Below, piece by piece: positions 31,149 through 42,428 of a stretch of DNA of 64,000 bases. Where the stretch lies: positions 7,501 through 71,500 of the forward strand of contig CAJQUW010007496.1 in assembly GCA_907163375.1 (NCBI GenBank), given 5' to 3'. The notes below the pieces were generated by a model, which was not told where the DNA came from, made no database searches, and was given only the letters and a program-made list of their open reading frames with translations. The translations under genes and the position numbers were made by a program. How positions within the stretch are numbered: position 1 is the first letter of the stretch; each line of letters begins with the position of its first letter. The DNA comes from Prostheceraeus crozeri (Eukaryota > Platyhelminthes > Polycladida > Euryleptidae).

Positions 31149-33251
31149 ATGAAGCGACAACTATCAATTTCAAAAATGTTCTCAGCACCCTCATCGACCA
31201 AGAGATGTAGACCTGCGACTGACAAATCAATGGACGAATCTTTGATTGAACATACGGATAAATCTTTAAGCGAAACAGCAAAGGCTATTGAATTTCCGAA
31301 CAATGATGTCCCTGACCAACTGGATGAAAGTGCAACAAAGGATCCCTCGATTGATGCTATGAAAGAGACCCATCAACCTCTAATTCAGAGTGACCTCAAA
31401 TTTGGAATGAAAAGCAAATCCAGGAATTTCGCACGAAATATCCTTGGCTTTATTCAAAAAATCAAAGACTTGGTGATTTAAAGCAAATCGAAAATTTAGC
31501 AACATTTTAATTTAACCTTCTCTCCATTTTTTCAGGTTGTTCCATGTGTCAGAGAGCCGGATCAATTGGATGCAAAGGCATTCACTTGTCTCATGAATGG
31601 ATCAATGGCTTAGTTTCGTCAGAGGCAGTGGATAGACAACTTGCTCTAAGTGCCATCAGGGGCAAAATAAAGAAGCATGTTGAGTCACAGGCTCATGAAA
31701 AGGCTGCTGAAATTTGCTCGAATAGGCAAAGAGGAGTTATAGAGAAATTTATGTTGGAAGCAAATAAGGAGCAAATCTCATTGACTAGGTGAATCTTTCA
31801 AACTGCCTATTATCTAGCTCAATCAAACAGACTATTTTCTGATTTTGAAGGTTTGATACAGCTTCAGAAGTTGAATGGTTTAGATATCGGAGTAACTCTC
31901 CATTCCCGATATAGTGCTACTCAGATAGTAGATCACATCACAACAGAAATGAAGCAAAAGCTATGTAGTGATGTCGTTGAGAATAAGTACAAATTTACAA
32001 TTTTAATCGACGAATCAACTACAAATGGGATTGACTCAGCTCTAGCGATTTTCATCAATGCATCCTTTGCCAGTCAGGAGCCAGAATTTGCGTTTTTAGG
32101 ATTGTTGAAGCTATCTTCTCAGACTGCTGAGTACATAACGAAATCCGTGGTAAATTTTCTAAAAACCAATCTTTCTGAAACCGCTCTTCAAAATAATTGG
32201 ATTGGATTCGTTTGCAATGGGGCTAGTGTAATGCTCGGATCAAAGTCAGGTGTAGCAGAGACTTCTCCAAGACTACCCACACTTATTTGTTTGGCATTGT
32301 CTGAATCATCGCTTAGAATTGGCTGTGGGAGATGCTGTTGATTCAGTGACTTGTCTCAATCATTTCAAGATCTTAGTAGATACGCTATACGCTCTGTACA
32401 GTCAGTCGCCGAAAAATCGCCAGCAACTTGAGAGCCAATTCGTCGAAATTGGCAGAGTGTTGAGTGTTCGTTGGGTCGCGAGTTCGTTTCGGACTGTGCG
32501 GGCTATATGGAAGACATATTCAGCGGTACACATGCATTTCAAACAGGCTGCAGAAGATAGAAGAGATGGAAAGGAGCGAAACAAATTTCAAGGATTAATG
32601 AAGAAGTTAGAGAATCCAAGCTTCTTGAAGGACCTCGGACTTATGTACGACGTGCTGAACGAATTGTCGTACCTCTCATTGGAGTTGCAGAAGGATTCCA
32701 TGAATATCCCAAAGGCTGAGGTGGAAATCAAAAGAACAATCAGTGTACTGCAATCAATGAAAAATGAGCCAGGTGAGGGTCCTTGCAATTATCTAGCCTG
32801 TCTCGCTCATTCAATAATATTGATGTAAATCGTATGGCATTTGTCGTAGATTTACTGCACTTTTACACATGACGTGTCCACTCTAATTGTGAATGTGTAA
32901 TTGTTTTGTCATTGTATCTACTATATATTACTTATAATGATTTTTTTTGTTTTCACAGGCGAAATGCTTGCCACAGCCTTACAAAGTTCTGATCACATGG
33001 TGTTCATGTCGGTCAAACTGAATCCGGTCTTGAAAGGACAGTCGATTTATGACCAGAAAAATCAATTTCTCCAATCTTTTGTTGACAATCTATCATCACG
33101 GACGGCGGCAGGAATCCTCGGAAACTCAGAAGTCGTGGAAGACATGAAAATCCTCGACTCAAAAGCGTGGCCATCCGATGTCGACATTCGGCATGGAGAA
33201 GCACAATTAAGTAAAAATTGTGCTGATTATATAAACAAAGACAGTCAATAG
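31149..33251 (+). pseudogene. KIAA1586-like / hAT-derived gene, spliced but broken
   Basis: The N-terminus MKRQLSISKMF resembles the start of KIAA1586-like (hAT-derived) proteins and a PIP-box pattern. A KYPWLY-type motif and a Cys/His zinc-finger region (CSMCQRAG, KKHVESQAHEK) follow, then the RNase H-like region with ILIDESTTNGIDSAL, NWIGFVCNGASVMLG, the HCLNHRLELAVGDAV reading near 32310, and VRWVASSFRTVRAIW. Two introns look genuine: 31473-31535 and 32773-32958, both GT...AG and the second joining EPG to EML in frame. Breaks: frame changes near 31392 and near 32276, and an in-frame TGA near 31790. The KIAA1586 family derives from hAT transposases; no terminal repeats were found, so this may be a decayed host-type gene copy. 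Confidence 0.75.
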
Positions 33252-34262
33252 TATTAAACAAGGCCTATATTATCAATCGTCTTTAATTATGAATTTAATT
33301 ATGAAAGATGCGGTTTGATTAGATAGAATATTATGGTAGCCTATTAGCAATTTGGATGCTTCCTATTATCACATTCCACACCGTATAGGCTAGCATGCAT
33401 ACTTTAGTGACAATGCAATTTTCGATGCCTGATATAGGCTTGTCACAGAGCATTGAACAGTTTGAATTCAAAAGCTATGATGAGGTAGGTCTACGTGCAC
33501 TGTGGACGTGCACTACGTGCACTATCTGACCACTACTTTTTAAAAATGGCAGGTACTATGTTGCTTTTGCATCAAGTAAAGTCATAAGCTGGGGTCGGGC
33601 CCGATGCGGGCATCTCGATTTTTGCGGGAAGCGGGCATCCGCATGCAGGCACGGGCATTTACAATAATGGCTTAATCTGAGAATTCATATCCGGTCAGTG
33701 AATATGCAGGTAGGGATTCATGGCGGCGTACATGACGTGGGCGTAATGTATGTAGCCTAAGCTCATTATGCAATTGAATCTAGTCACTATCGAATTTAGT
33801 CACATCGTATACTTAAATCACTATTTCTGAAGACTAGACCTAGGCCTATGCTAGCTAGTAGGTTTCAAGCACTGTGAAGCGAAGTGTCAAATGGGTGAAC
33901 ATCTATCTACCCATTGTCACCTATAGCAAATTCGTGCAGCGTGATGCTGCTAAAGCGTGTTGTAGGCTAATCATCAAGGCAGAAGGAGTAGGACTTTCTC
34001 CATCGATTTTGATATTCTCTAGTTTGATTGGTTTTTATACAAAGGACGCGTGTGACGTGTAGCGTTTGACGTCAACTCGTGTTTCGCATTGTCATTGTAG
34101 GCCATGAACGAATGGAACGCGGGTGATAGTTCATTTGAGCGGTGAACGAACGAACGGGTCTGAAAGGCTAATGAGCGGAAGATCGAACGAATTGGGAAAA
34201 ATATGACCGTTCTAATGCTGGGTATGAAACACAATAATCGAAAGACATTCCTGATCGTTTTT
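33252..34262. other. unassigned, with a GC-rich GCGGGCAT block
   Basis: At 33586-33660 there is a GC-rich stretch with GGTCGGGCCCGATGCGGGCAT, then AAGCGGGCATCC and GGCACGGGCAT. It looks like the end of a hAT-type element, but no partner end was found. Otherwise empty. Confidence 0.35.
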
Positions 34263-34715
34263 TTATATTTAGGTGTCAGGACGATTGCAAGAAATTGCTT
34301 ATCTGGGGAGCCATCTGGGAGTGATGGTCGCAGTTCACTGCATGTCATGAGGGAAAACATGAACTCCGAACACTACGTTCGAGTGATCGAAGAACTTGTT
34401 TATCCTTTAGCATGCAGTTTAGGTGATCCATCATCTGATTGGATTCTCATGGATGACAAAATGCTTCATGCCATCGTGCCAGTGCAACTCCATTGTATAG
34501 AAGACAGGCAGGAAAACGAACCTTAGACTGACCAGCAAGGTCTACTCCCTTTTAACGACTAGGCCCTAACTGGGCAAACATATAACAAAGAAAAATATTT
34601 AATATGATATAGGATGCAAATTTATTCAATTATAGTTAGAAAACGTGCTGTTTACTTTAAAATGTCTAGTTCTAGCTAATTTCTAACTACGAGTATTTAT
34701 GAAACGGACTGCATG
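34263..34715 (+). pseudogene. mariner/Tc1-type transposase fragment
   Basis: HVMRENMNSEHYVRVIEEL and LGDPSSDWILMDDKMLHAI match the segment around the second catalytic Asp of the mariner at 44596-45081 (TMNSERYVNVLRM, LGDPSTWLFMDDNVTCH). The coding then decays. A terminal-repeat relic, TTTATGAAACGGACTG (34698-34713), matches the right end of that element. The left end is missing. Confidence 0.6.
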
Positions 34716-35749
34716 CGTATGTTTGACATGTAGGCTATTCCATGTATGGCCTACACATCAATCTTGTCGTTCTCAGATAAGTAACTTCCTATTACACTCA
34801 ACTCGTTTAGCATCGTAGATAGCAATAATTGAGGAGACATAATAAAAAAATGTCCTCAGACATGATGTTTGAGGACATCTCTCCATTACTTGTCCAGGCG
34901 AGCGGGCACTCTGCAATCTTTATCATTGAGATTTTTCAAGTTCGGTTGAATTTCAAATTTAAAAAATCTGACAAAATTGGTGATTTGACATCTTGAATTG
35001 CTTTTTACAACATGGGGGATGAATGAGTTGGAGCAAATGAACATCACGATAAGAAAGCTCAGAAACTAAATATCTTGTGCCGTGAATTTCATGTGATTTG
35101 GTGGAACATTGGTTTGGATGTTAAAGGGGAGGCAGATTCAGTCCTACGCACTTCAGAGTCCGGTATGGAAAAGGGCTAAAGTGAATCAATGTCCGTGGTC
35201 CTAAAATCAATGCATCGCAAAATGGAAGCCATATATGCCTACTCTAGGATTGTCCTGGTGTAGGCCTAATTTGGTTGGTTTCAATTCTTCCTAAATTGTA
35301 GGTCTTTCGCAGTTCTTTCACGTTTGACGATACTGAATGTCTCTAAAGGATCTGCATGTGGATGTGTTCCAGCAACGAAATTCTTCTATCAAATTAAGGC
35401 ATCTTTTAGTGTCTTCGTGCAATTCCGGAGACCATTAGTACATCTATGGGACGAAGCGACGATTGGGAGACCGATTCGAAAAATATGTGAATAAATAATG
35501 TGTCGATGGTCAGATGTTGAGTGCAGCATCGATCACAAAGACCTTATTGCTAAGTTCATATTCATAGGAAGAATCCTGACAGGCATTCAATGTATATTGT
35601 CAAGAGTGTGAGAACTACAGAAAAGGGAAAAAGTTCGGAAGATGTTCATCAATCAAGTTATATGCATGAATGTACTATAGAAAGAGTTTTATAGAAAGCA
35701 TTTTGAAGAGACTTTTCAAATATTTCGCTTTTTTGATCATTTGATCTTT
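34716..35749. other. unassigned
   Basis: Contains a hairpin, ATGTCCTCA at 34851 and TGAGGACAT at 34871. No gene seen. Confidence 0.4.
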
Positions 35750-35769
35750 TTAATTTTTGCTTTTTCTAA

Positions 35770-35905
35770 AAGTGGCTCGCTCAACCGCTTGCTCACGACA
35801 AAAAATCGCCGCTCGCTCGCTCAATTTTCGCTCACGGAATATTTTTTTCGCTCGCTCATCCGCTCATCAAAAAATTGAATAAATGCCGCTCGCTCGCTCA
35901 AAAAC
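35770..35905. repeat. GCTCGCTC-rich simple repeat
   Basis: Repeated CGCTCGCTCA and CCGCTCATC words in four clusters, perhaps a degenerate tandem repeat or transposon end. Confidence 0.6.
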
Positions 35906-35962
35906 ATTGGTCCCCAGTCATTGTTTGTTCCGAAATATCCAAACCAATTAGCCCATTCCATC

Positions 35963-36607
35963 CTATTGCTGCCCATACAGTAAGGTACTGAGTAGCATGG
36001 GTCTTACTCTGCAATTTCCAATGAGGATTTTCAGCTGCTCAATAATGAGTATTATGTTTGTTGATGCTTCCCGACAGAAAGAAATTGCACTCATCAGAGA
36101 AGACAATTTTTCTTGACCATGAAGGATCTCCGCGAAATCGGTCAATCATTATTTCGCAGAATTGCAGGCGCCTGTCCTCATCCCCATCAAAGAGCAATTG
36201 GCAACAGCTGGCCTTATAGGGCTTCATTCCAGATTTATTTAGGCAACGAAACACACTAGATGGAGAGATGTCATTGTCACGAGCAACTTGGCGCGTATCG
36301 ATGATTGTGGATTTTCATTCACTTCTTCTTGAACGAGTTCAAGTGAATCATCACCGGATGCCGTTACAGGGCGCCCTGATCTTGGTCTGTCTTTCGATAA
36401 CGAACCGGTTTCCAACAGCTTCAATTTCCAATAATTAATCTGTGATCTTGATGGAGGATTTCGTCCGTACTTCTCTTCAAACTTTCGCTGACTTTCGCCT
36501 GAATTTTCGTAGGCGAGAGCCCAGGCACAGCACATGACTTGCTCTTCAAGCGAATACATTGTGAATGATTTCACGATGATAATTGCATCGTCAACTTTCA
36601 TTAACAA
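35963..36607 (-). pseudogene. mariner-type (IS630 superfamily) transposase fragment
   Basis: Minus strand. The first segment (36607-36239) begins with a HTH of the type found in many insect and marine mariner-like transposases: MYSLEEQVMCCAWALAYENS and FEEKYGRNPPSRSQINYWK, then RPRSGRPVTAS. A second segment (36254-36039) in another frame carries CEIMIDRFRGDPSW and the catalytic Asp in IVFSDECNFFLSG. The C-terminal Asp and Glu part is missing beyond about 35940. One frame change near 36245 and a 3' truncation make it inactive. No terminal repeats seen. Confidence 0.75.
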
Positions 36608-36779
36608 AATTCAAAATCATCGTTGATTCGGCTGCTGTGTTCTAGTATTGAATCGATCATAGACATCTTATTAAACAATTCAAAAATTTCAAACCATCTG
36701 AATAGCTATCGAACATCTCATCCTCCACAGTCATGTAGATTAACTGAATAGTTTAGGCTACCTTTTTGACTTGATTCAA

Positions 36780-38700
36780 CACCGATTAAACTCATATAGT
36801 ATTAGTAAAATTCTTGTACTAAAACTTTTGAAACACCCGGTATATATCAGGATTGTTGGGGTTAAATGTTGTCACAAAAGGAAGTTTATTTTTACTTTCT
36901 TTAATTTCTTTACCCTGATCATTTTCCTTGCTCTTTTTATCTTTTTTAAGTGTTTTTTCTATCGAACCATTTATTAATTCTTCGGAATAATTTAGTTTTC
37001 TTAAATTTGCTTTTAGTTCGTTCATTCTTATGTTCAGATTATTCTTTTCTGAAAATACACGTTTTAATCTGAAAGTTAAATTAAATGGGATATTTCGTAA
37101 ATTATGTTTAGGATGACATGAGTTAAATGGTACATATGTTTTACTATCCGTTGGTTTTTGAATATATCTGCTTCTATCCTATCATGTTTTGTATAAATTC
37201 TTACATCCAAAGATGTTATTGATGAAGAGCTGTAATCCATTGTAAACTCTATATTGGGATGAAGATTATTTAAAATATTGTGGAATTGCACAATATTACC
37301 AAATTCTTGTGGCCAAAGAACGAAACAATCGTTTAAATATCTCCTCCATGATAATTTGAAACAATCAATTTGTGTATCTGCTTAAACTTCCTTTAAGTCA
37401 TTATATAATTTTATTTCTAAGTACCCCATAGTAAGGTTTGCATAGGATGGCGCCATTTTTGCTCCCATGGCGGTACCTGATATTTGAATATATGTATCAT
37501 CTTCAAAAAGGAAGTAATTATTAGTAACAACGAGTTAAACGGCCTCTAAGATGAATGTGTCAGTGAAACGAGAAGGTATCAAATCATTATTTTCTGAAAT
37601 CCAGTATTTTATGGCTTCTAGTCCCAATGAATGTGGAATTGAAGTGTACAATGATTTCACGTCAAATGTTGCTAAAGTTCCATTATTCAATCGGTCTGGT
37701 AATTTATCCAAAAAATCGAAAGTGTCTCTACAGTAGCTCGGCATTCTAGTAATAGTTCACTAAGACGACATGTAGGAGAATTTCTATTGTCAATTATAGG
37801 TCGAAAACTTAGAGATTTAAGCGGTGAAGTCTTCGCATAACCAAGGTGATCAACTGTCAAATTACTTAGAATTTCTATGTGTTTGTGAATTTTAGGTAGG
37901 CTGTGCATATACGGGATTGTTGGATGGATATGTGCAATATAATTGAGCTCCCTGATAGTTAATAATTTTTTGTCTTTACGACTTTTTTTTTACGACTTAC
38001 TAATTTCTTTATTTCATTGAAGTTGTATAATGCTGCAATTTTTAACCATGCTGTAAGTTGAATTATCTCCTAGATGTTCTGTTTTCATTCTAAGACTATA
38101 AAATGCGTAATCCATTATTAAGAACTCCCTTTATCGGCCTTGGTAATGTACAATTCTTTATTTGATTCTAAAGCTTCCAAACTATCTTTTTCATGTTTTG
38201 ATAGATTATGTTTTTTTACTGTTATGTTTTCTAAATGTATTGTTTGATGCATCGTTTATAATTTTTATCATGTTCTCAAGTTCTTTATTATCTCTAGGAG
38301 GATGGAAACTAGTCTGTTGACAATTGAAATCGATAGAGTTGTCAGTTAATTCTTTATCCTTCATATAATTAATTATGCGTAATTTTCTATAATGATTTAA
38401 TAGCTCAATTTTTGTACTATTTTCACTTCTGTTAATAAAAGGAGTGAACTTGCAACCTCGAGATAAAAGATCACGAGCACTCTCATCAATATCAAAAGAG
38501 GAAATGTTCAGGGTAGAGACACACTTTAGAATAAAAAATGATCATTATTTACATTTCTTGTAAAATTAGCTTTATATGAATTCAACTGATGATCATATGA
38601 GTATTCTGATGCTCCTAATAATTGATCTTCATTATCGATATCCACATTACTTCTGTTATAATTTCTAAAATTCCTTACATATTGGGTCGAAATTCATTCA
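36780..38700 (-). mobile_element. Penelope-like element PLE-C (3'-truncated)
   Basis: The minus-strand element runs from about 38700 down to about 36800. Upstream of it (38819-38873) is a hammerhead on the same strand. The GIY-YIG endonuclease is absent. The 3' boundary is unclear; the mariner remnant lies beyond. Confidence 0.75.
36819..38170 (-). pseudogene. PLE-C reverse transcriptase (broken)
   Basis: Segments in order on the minus strand: LYITKADKGS near 38150 (the N-terminal PLE block); LPKIHKHIE with SFRPIIDNRNSPT (37908-37687); LATFDVKSLYTSIPH with the first catalytic Asp (37744-37535); TYIQISGTAMGAKMAPSYAN near 37470; then RRYLNDCFVLWPQ near 37345, where an Asn replaces the first Asp of YxDD. 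LHPNIEFTMDYSS and ITSLDVRIYTK follow (37291-37076) and LPFVTTFNPNNPDIYRV near 36850. Frame changes lie near 37745 and 37300 and stops near 37385 and 37980. It is inactive. Confidence 0.8.
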
Positions 38701-38818
38701 TATTTTCATTTTACTTATTTGACTACATATCATATTCATTTTTTTCCTATATACATATATAGGAAAATAAGTAAATGGAGACGTTCAAGTAGATGTATAA
38801 AAAATGACAAAACACGTC

Positions 38819-38873
38819 TTTGCGCAACCGGTTTCTGTGGTTTATTGATGGTTACCACTTCATCAGACGCAAA
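38819..38873 (-). ncRNA. hammerhead ribozyme upstream of PLE-C
   Basis: On the minus strand: stem I 5' arm UUUGCGU (38873-38867), core CUGAUGA (38866-38860), stem II GUGGU and ACCAC with a 12-nt AU-rich loop, GAA, a self-complementary stem III ACC/GGU, U17, then stem I 3' arm GCGCAAA (38825-38819). The stem I arms pair over seven positions with one G-U. The cleavage site is GUU. The position upstream of the RT fits the repeated ends of PLEs. Confidence 0.75.
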
Positions 38874-38904
38874 TGAATGAAATAAAATGACCTCATAGGC
38901 AGTC

Positions 38905-38945
38905 TAAGGGAAGACCGGTTACGCAAAGACGAGCTTTTGGTTTCA
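38905..38945 (+). repeat. inverted partial copy of the PLE-C hammerhead 3' arm
   Basis: GACCGGTTACGCAAAGACG on the plus strand matches the ACCGGUUGCGCAAAGACG segment of the minus-strand hammerhead. The two copies face each other, as in the 3960-4075 pair. Confidence 0.65.
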
Positions 38946-39092
38946 TCGCTTTATCATTTAACCCATTAACGACCAACTACGTAAAATGATCTCAAACCTG
39001 CTTGCATTACATTGCCTTGATCCAAAAGCAAACGGAATGACATTGAAAAAGATATCACATCACTACAGAAAAATATATTGATTTTTTTGTAA

Positions 39093-39113
39093 ATGTTCCC
39101 GTGGCGGGAACAT
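39093..39113. repeat. piggyBac subterminal palindrome, left
   Basis: ATGTTCCCG, three bases, CGGGAACAT. The same palindrome recurs at 41473-41493 and 41820-41840, the last touching the right terminal repeat. Such sites are candidate transposase-binding repeats. Confidence 0.85.
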
Positions 39114-39403
39114 GGGCGGCAGAGAGTCTGTCTATGAAAATTGCGATATTTTTCATAACATGCAACTATGAAATATCTGCTCATGATATGATGACATGTT
39201 TGATTGACTATACTTCAACTATGATAAAAAGTGTCAAATCCATGAGATCTGCTAGAATGAAAACTCAGAATCAATCATAGAAACCTGTATTATCAGTTTG
39301 AAATTCAAAGGTCTACCAAGTCTGCAAGCTGCTTTATGCGTTTAGGTGATCTCAAGCGCGCCCACTAGCGAAATACAAGACGACATAGCATACATAACTT
39401 AAG

Positions 39404-40989
39404 TCAGTATCGATGGAACACTTCAAAACACTCATCATGCAAATTTACTCGGCACTTTGCGCAACATCTTCTAGAGTTCGTTTTGCAGACTTTGCATCTA
39501 CCCTGCTTTTGTGCGAAAGTTTGATGATGCTTCACATCATCAAATCGAACCTCTGAAGGAACATTGCAAATTGCAGCAGAGGAATATGATCGCTTTCGAC
39601 TGGTTTTATATTTCAGAAGGATGGAGATCACGACTTCACGTCAGAAATCCAGCAAACTTAGTTGAGCACTGTCACATGACTTATTGATGCGATGAAGAAT
39701 CCAAGAGTTTTGCAAGGCCACATCCAGCATCCATGTGACTGGAGTCCACCACCATTTCTTCATGCGAATTCCGATTCTATACTTTGCAACATTTTGGTCC
39801 ATTCTATCGACGTATCCCATGAACTGGTTGTAGCAATGGAATTGGTTCGGCTGCGACACTTGAATATACTTTCGCTCAATCTTGCTCCATCTTTGTACAT
39901 TTCTTGTTGGTTTGGATGAAAGACAGTTGGAGTCAATGTAGACAGCTCGGTTGTCATACCAACCTACAACTGTTATAGTTGTCGAATCCTGTTCTGCAGT
40001 CACCTGTTCTACATGACCTCGTTCTTTTTTCTCAAGATCTTTGTTACCCATGATATCACACTTGCTCAATTTTTTCTTATTGATTACACCAGTTGCACTA
40101 ATGCCCCTTGTTCCGAGATAGGAAAGCAACCGGAATGAAGGTTTGTGATGAGAGGACGCAGCTTTGAAAATTTGTCACTTTTGTCTAAATTCGAGTTATC
40201 ACATAAATTCAAATTTCGTAGAATTCCTTCGAACTCATTACGTGGCATAGTGTCCGACATGGCAGCAACAAAGAGATCCGGAGACAGACTCCAATACAAT
40301 CGACGATCTGGCAATCTGTGGTATCCACTCATCAAAAGCATTGCCAAAACTATGCGAAATTTTTCCTTTGTGATGCCAAACTCTGTGTCACTTTTCTCTC
40401 TTTGTGCGTATAACGTTGTAAAGTCAACAATGTCTGAGATCAACATATCATCAAAGAACAATTCGAGCAGAGAGAGAGAGAGAGGTGTCCCAATTTCCTC
40501 TAAGTGGTTCACTTCAGGTGTGCTCTGTGAATTCCTTGATTTGATGTCACGATTAGTCCATCTCAAATCAGTCAGTAGTGGAGGCTTTTCATCACTCAAA
40601 CGTCCTCTATGACTGCTGTCGTCTTGGATGGAGTTAGTCTGCAAGGCATCGCCCAAGGACTCACTTTGTGAATCATCATCCATGGTATCAGATATTCGAT
40701 CACCGTAATTTATTCGAACGCCAGCCTCGGCCAATAGATGATTGCCGCTCAATCGATTGATGTCAAAATCGTCCTCATCTGCACTGTCTTCCTCTGAGCA
40801 ATCTCCATCTCTAGGTGGCTGCATTGCAATGTCTGTACTCACAAAAGACTCGTCATCTTCTAGCATTGCAACAACTTCATCCAACTTCAATTTCTTCATC
40901 ATAATGAGATTCGCTGAACTAATCTCAAGCAGACGAGAAAATGACTTTGTAGAGCACACTGATTCAAAATAGCAACTGTCACCGCACAC
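39404..40989 (-). pseudogene. piggyBac transposase with internal deletion
   Basis: The N-terminal part (40989-40130) has an acidic low-complexity leader (MLEDDESFVSTDIAM, SEEDSADEDDFDI) then the piggyBac DDE_Tnp_1_7 start: ELFFDDMLISDIVDFTTLYA, KFRIVLAMLLMSGYHRLPD, RLYWS and FSKLRPLITNLH. At about 40128 the sequence jumps to LLSYLGTRGISATGV, normally more than 100 residues later, so the first two catalytic Asp positions and surrounding core are deleted and the frame changes. The C-terminal part (40129-39641) keeps VVGWYDNRAVYIDSN, YNQFMGYVDRMDQNVAKYRI and the insertion-domain end. A last segment (39631-39404) encodes a Cys-rich zinc finger (CKVCKTNSRRCCAKC, LHDECF) seen at the end of many piggyBac transposases; a stop separates it. 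Confidence 0.9.
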
Positions 40990-41472
40990 TATGGTAGAGA
41001 AAGACTGTGAACTCGTGAGAAGACTGGAATACAGAAAATATCTATGTTCAGCAGCTTGACTATGCTGTGGAAACTCCTATCTCTCAATGTATCAAAATTG
41101 TCCGATATCCTCAGTACAATGAGGTTGTTAACAATGTCATAGTCTGCCTGAGAATTTGGCGATTGCCCTACGACCCAATTATTGATGCAAGCTCAAGGCA
41201 CAGTCAAGGGTCAGAGAGATTTGTGTGTTTGATTTACGCTGTTTCGCCGTTTCTTCGGCGGAAATAGCTTTGATTTATCACACTCAAAATAAACATGCAT
41301 GCACGTGTACACTTACAACCACTTTCTGCAGCATGTAACTCACAGAAACATCAAATTTACAGTCAATCTTCGCGGAAATTTCACTCAAGTAGCCGCACGT
41401 GTAAGATAAAATTACTTGCAGAGCATCAATCAAAAGAGCGACCAACTCTAGTGCACAAGCCCCCTGACGACC

Positions 41473-41493
41473 ATGTTCCCGTTGTGGGAACAT
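41473..41493. repeat. piggyBac subterminal palindrome, right inner
   Basis: ATGTTCCCGTTGTGGGAACAT, preceded by GACGACC, which echoes the terminal repeat. Confidence 0.8.
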
Positions 41494-41819
41494 TTTTCAA
41501 ACAACTGGGAATCGAAGTAGATAATCAATTTTTCAAAAGATATGTCACCAATGGGTGGAGAATGCCAGGAGCTCACGACTCATCGGTCTGATGTGATTTG
41601 TTGGTCCAAATTTCAATTATGAAGGCATTTGATCAGCAATATTGATAATTTTGAAATGATTTTCCAAAAAAATGGATTTCTCCTTCTCCATGACGCAACT
41701 TGTTAACTATATCACCATGAAACTGTCAGACATATGTTTTTTGGATCATTGTTGTATATTTTTAGCGCCCAACTCCTTCCTATTGTGTTCTTTAATGCTC
41801 ATAATCATGTCTTAAAATA

Positions 41820-41840
41820 ATGTTCCCGCAGCGGGAACAT
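41820..41840. repeat. piggyBac subterminal palindrome, right outer
   Basis: ATGTTCCCG, CAG, CGGGAACAT; its last base overlaps the terminal inverted repeat. Confidence 0.85.
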
Positions 41841-42428
41841 GGTCGTTAATGGGTTAATATGCATATATAGGCCCCCTATACAAGCATGCCGGCACGGGGT
41901 GGGCAGGGTGGGCAAAGCCCATGCTGCCCTTTTCACAGGGTGGGCAGGGTGGGCAATGCTGCCTTTTTAGAGGAGGGGAAAATTGTCTTTTCACGGGATG
42001 GGCAAATTTGTTTAATTACCTATATTACGCTCGTATATTGCCCTTTCTTCAAGTACGATGTAAGTGACTTCAATTAGGATGTTTCCTTTAGACAGGATGG
42101 ACAAGTTAATATGTGTCGCCTTTTGGTTGACAGAGTGGGCAAGTTGATCAACATGATTGCCGTTTTGTAGGGTGGTAAAATTGATCTATTTTGCCTTTTT
42201 ACATGGTCGGCATAAGTTATTAATGTACATATGTTGCCTTTTTTACGAGTACAAGGTGGGCACGTGTTTCTATGTTGCCTTTTTGCGCGGCGGCCAAGTT
42301 ATTCTACTGTGTCTTGCATTTTGACATCTGCAATTTGCCCCTGTGCAATTTATAGAGGATGGGTAAATAGAAACAATGCTGACTTTTTCACAAGGCGTGG
42401 GTCTGCGGTCACATTTACAAAATATGTA

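Larger units (their letters stand above)
38958..41857 (-). mobile_element. piggyBac element with exact TTAA ends
   Basis: TTAA at 38958-38961 and 41854-41857 flank the perfect 14-bp inverted repeats CCCATTAACGACCA (38962-38975) and its inverse (41840-41853). Length about 2.9 kb. It carries a minus-strand transposase with an internal deletion and three copies of a 21-bp palindrome (39093, 41473, 41820). Perfect ends suggest fairly recent insertion, but this copy is non-autonomous. Confidence 0.95.

Noticed and set aside
40145-40972. Plus-strand ORFs of 155 and 76 codons
   Set aside because: They are antisense of the piggyBac transposase.
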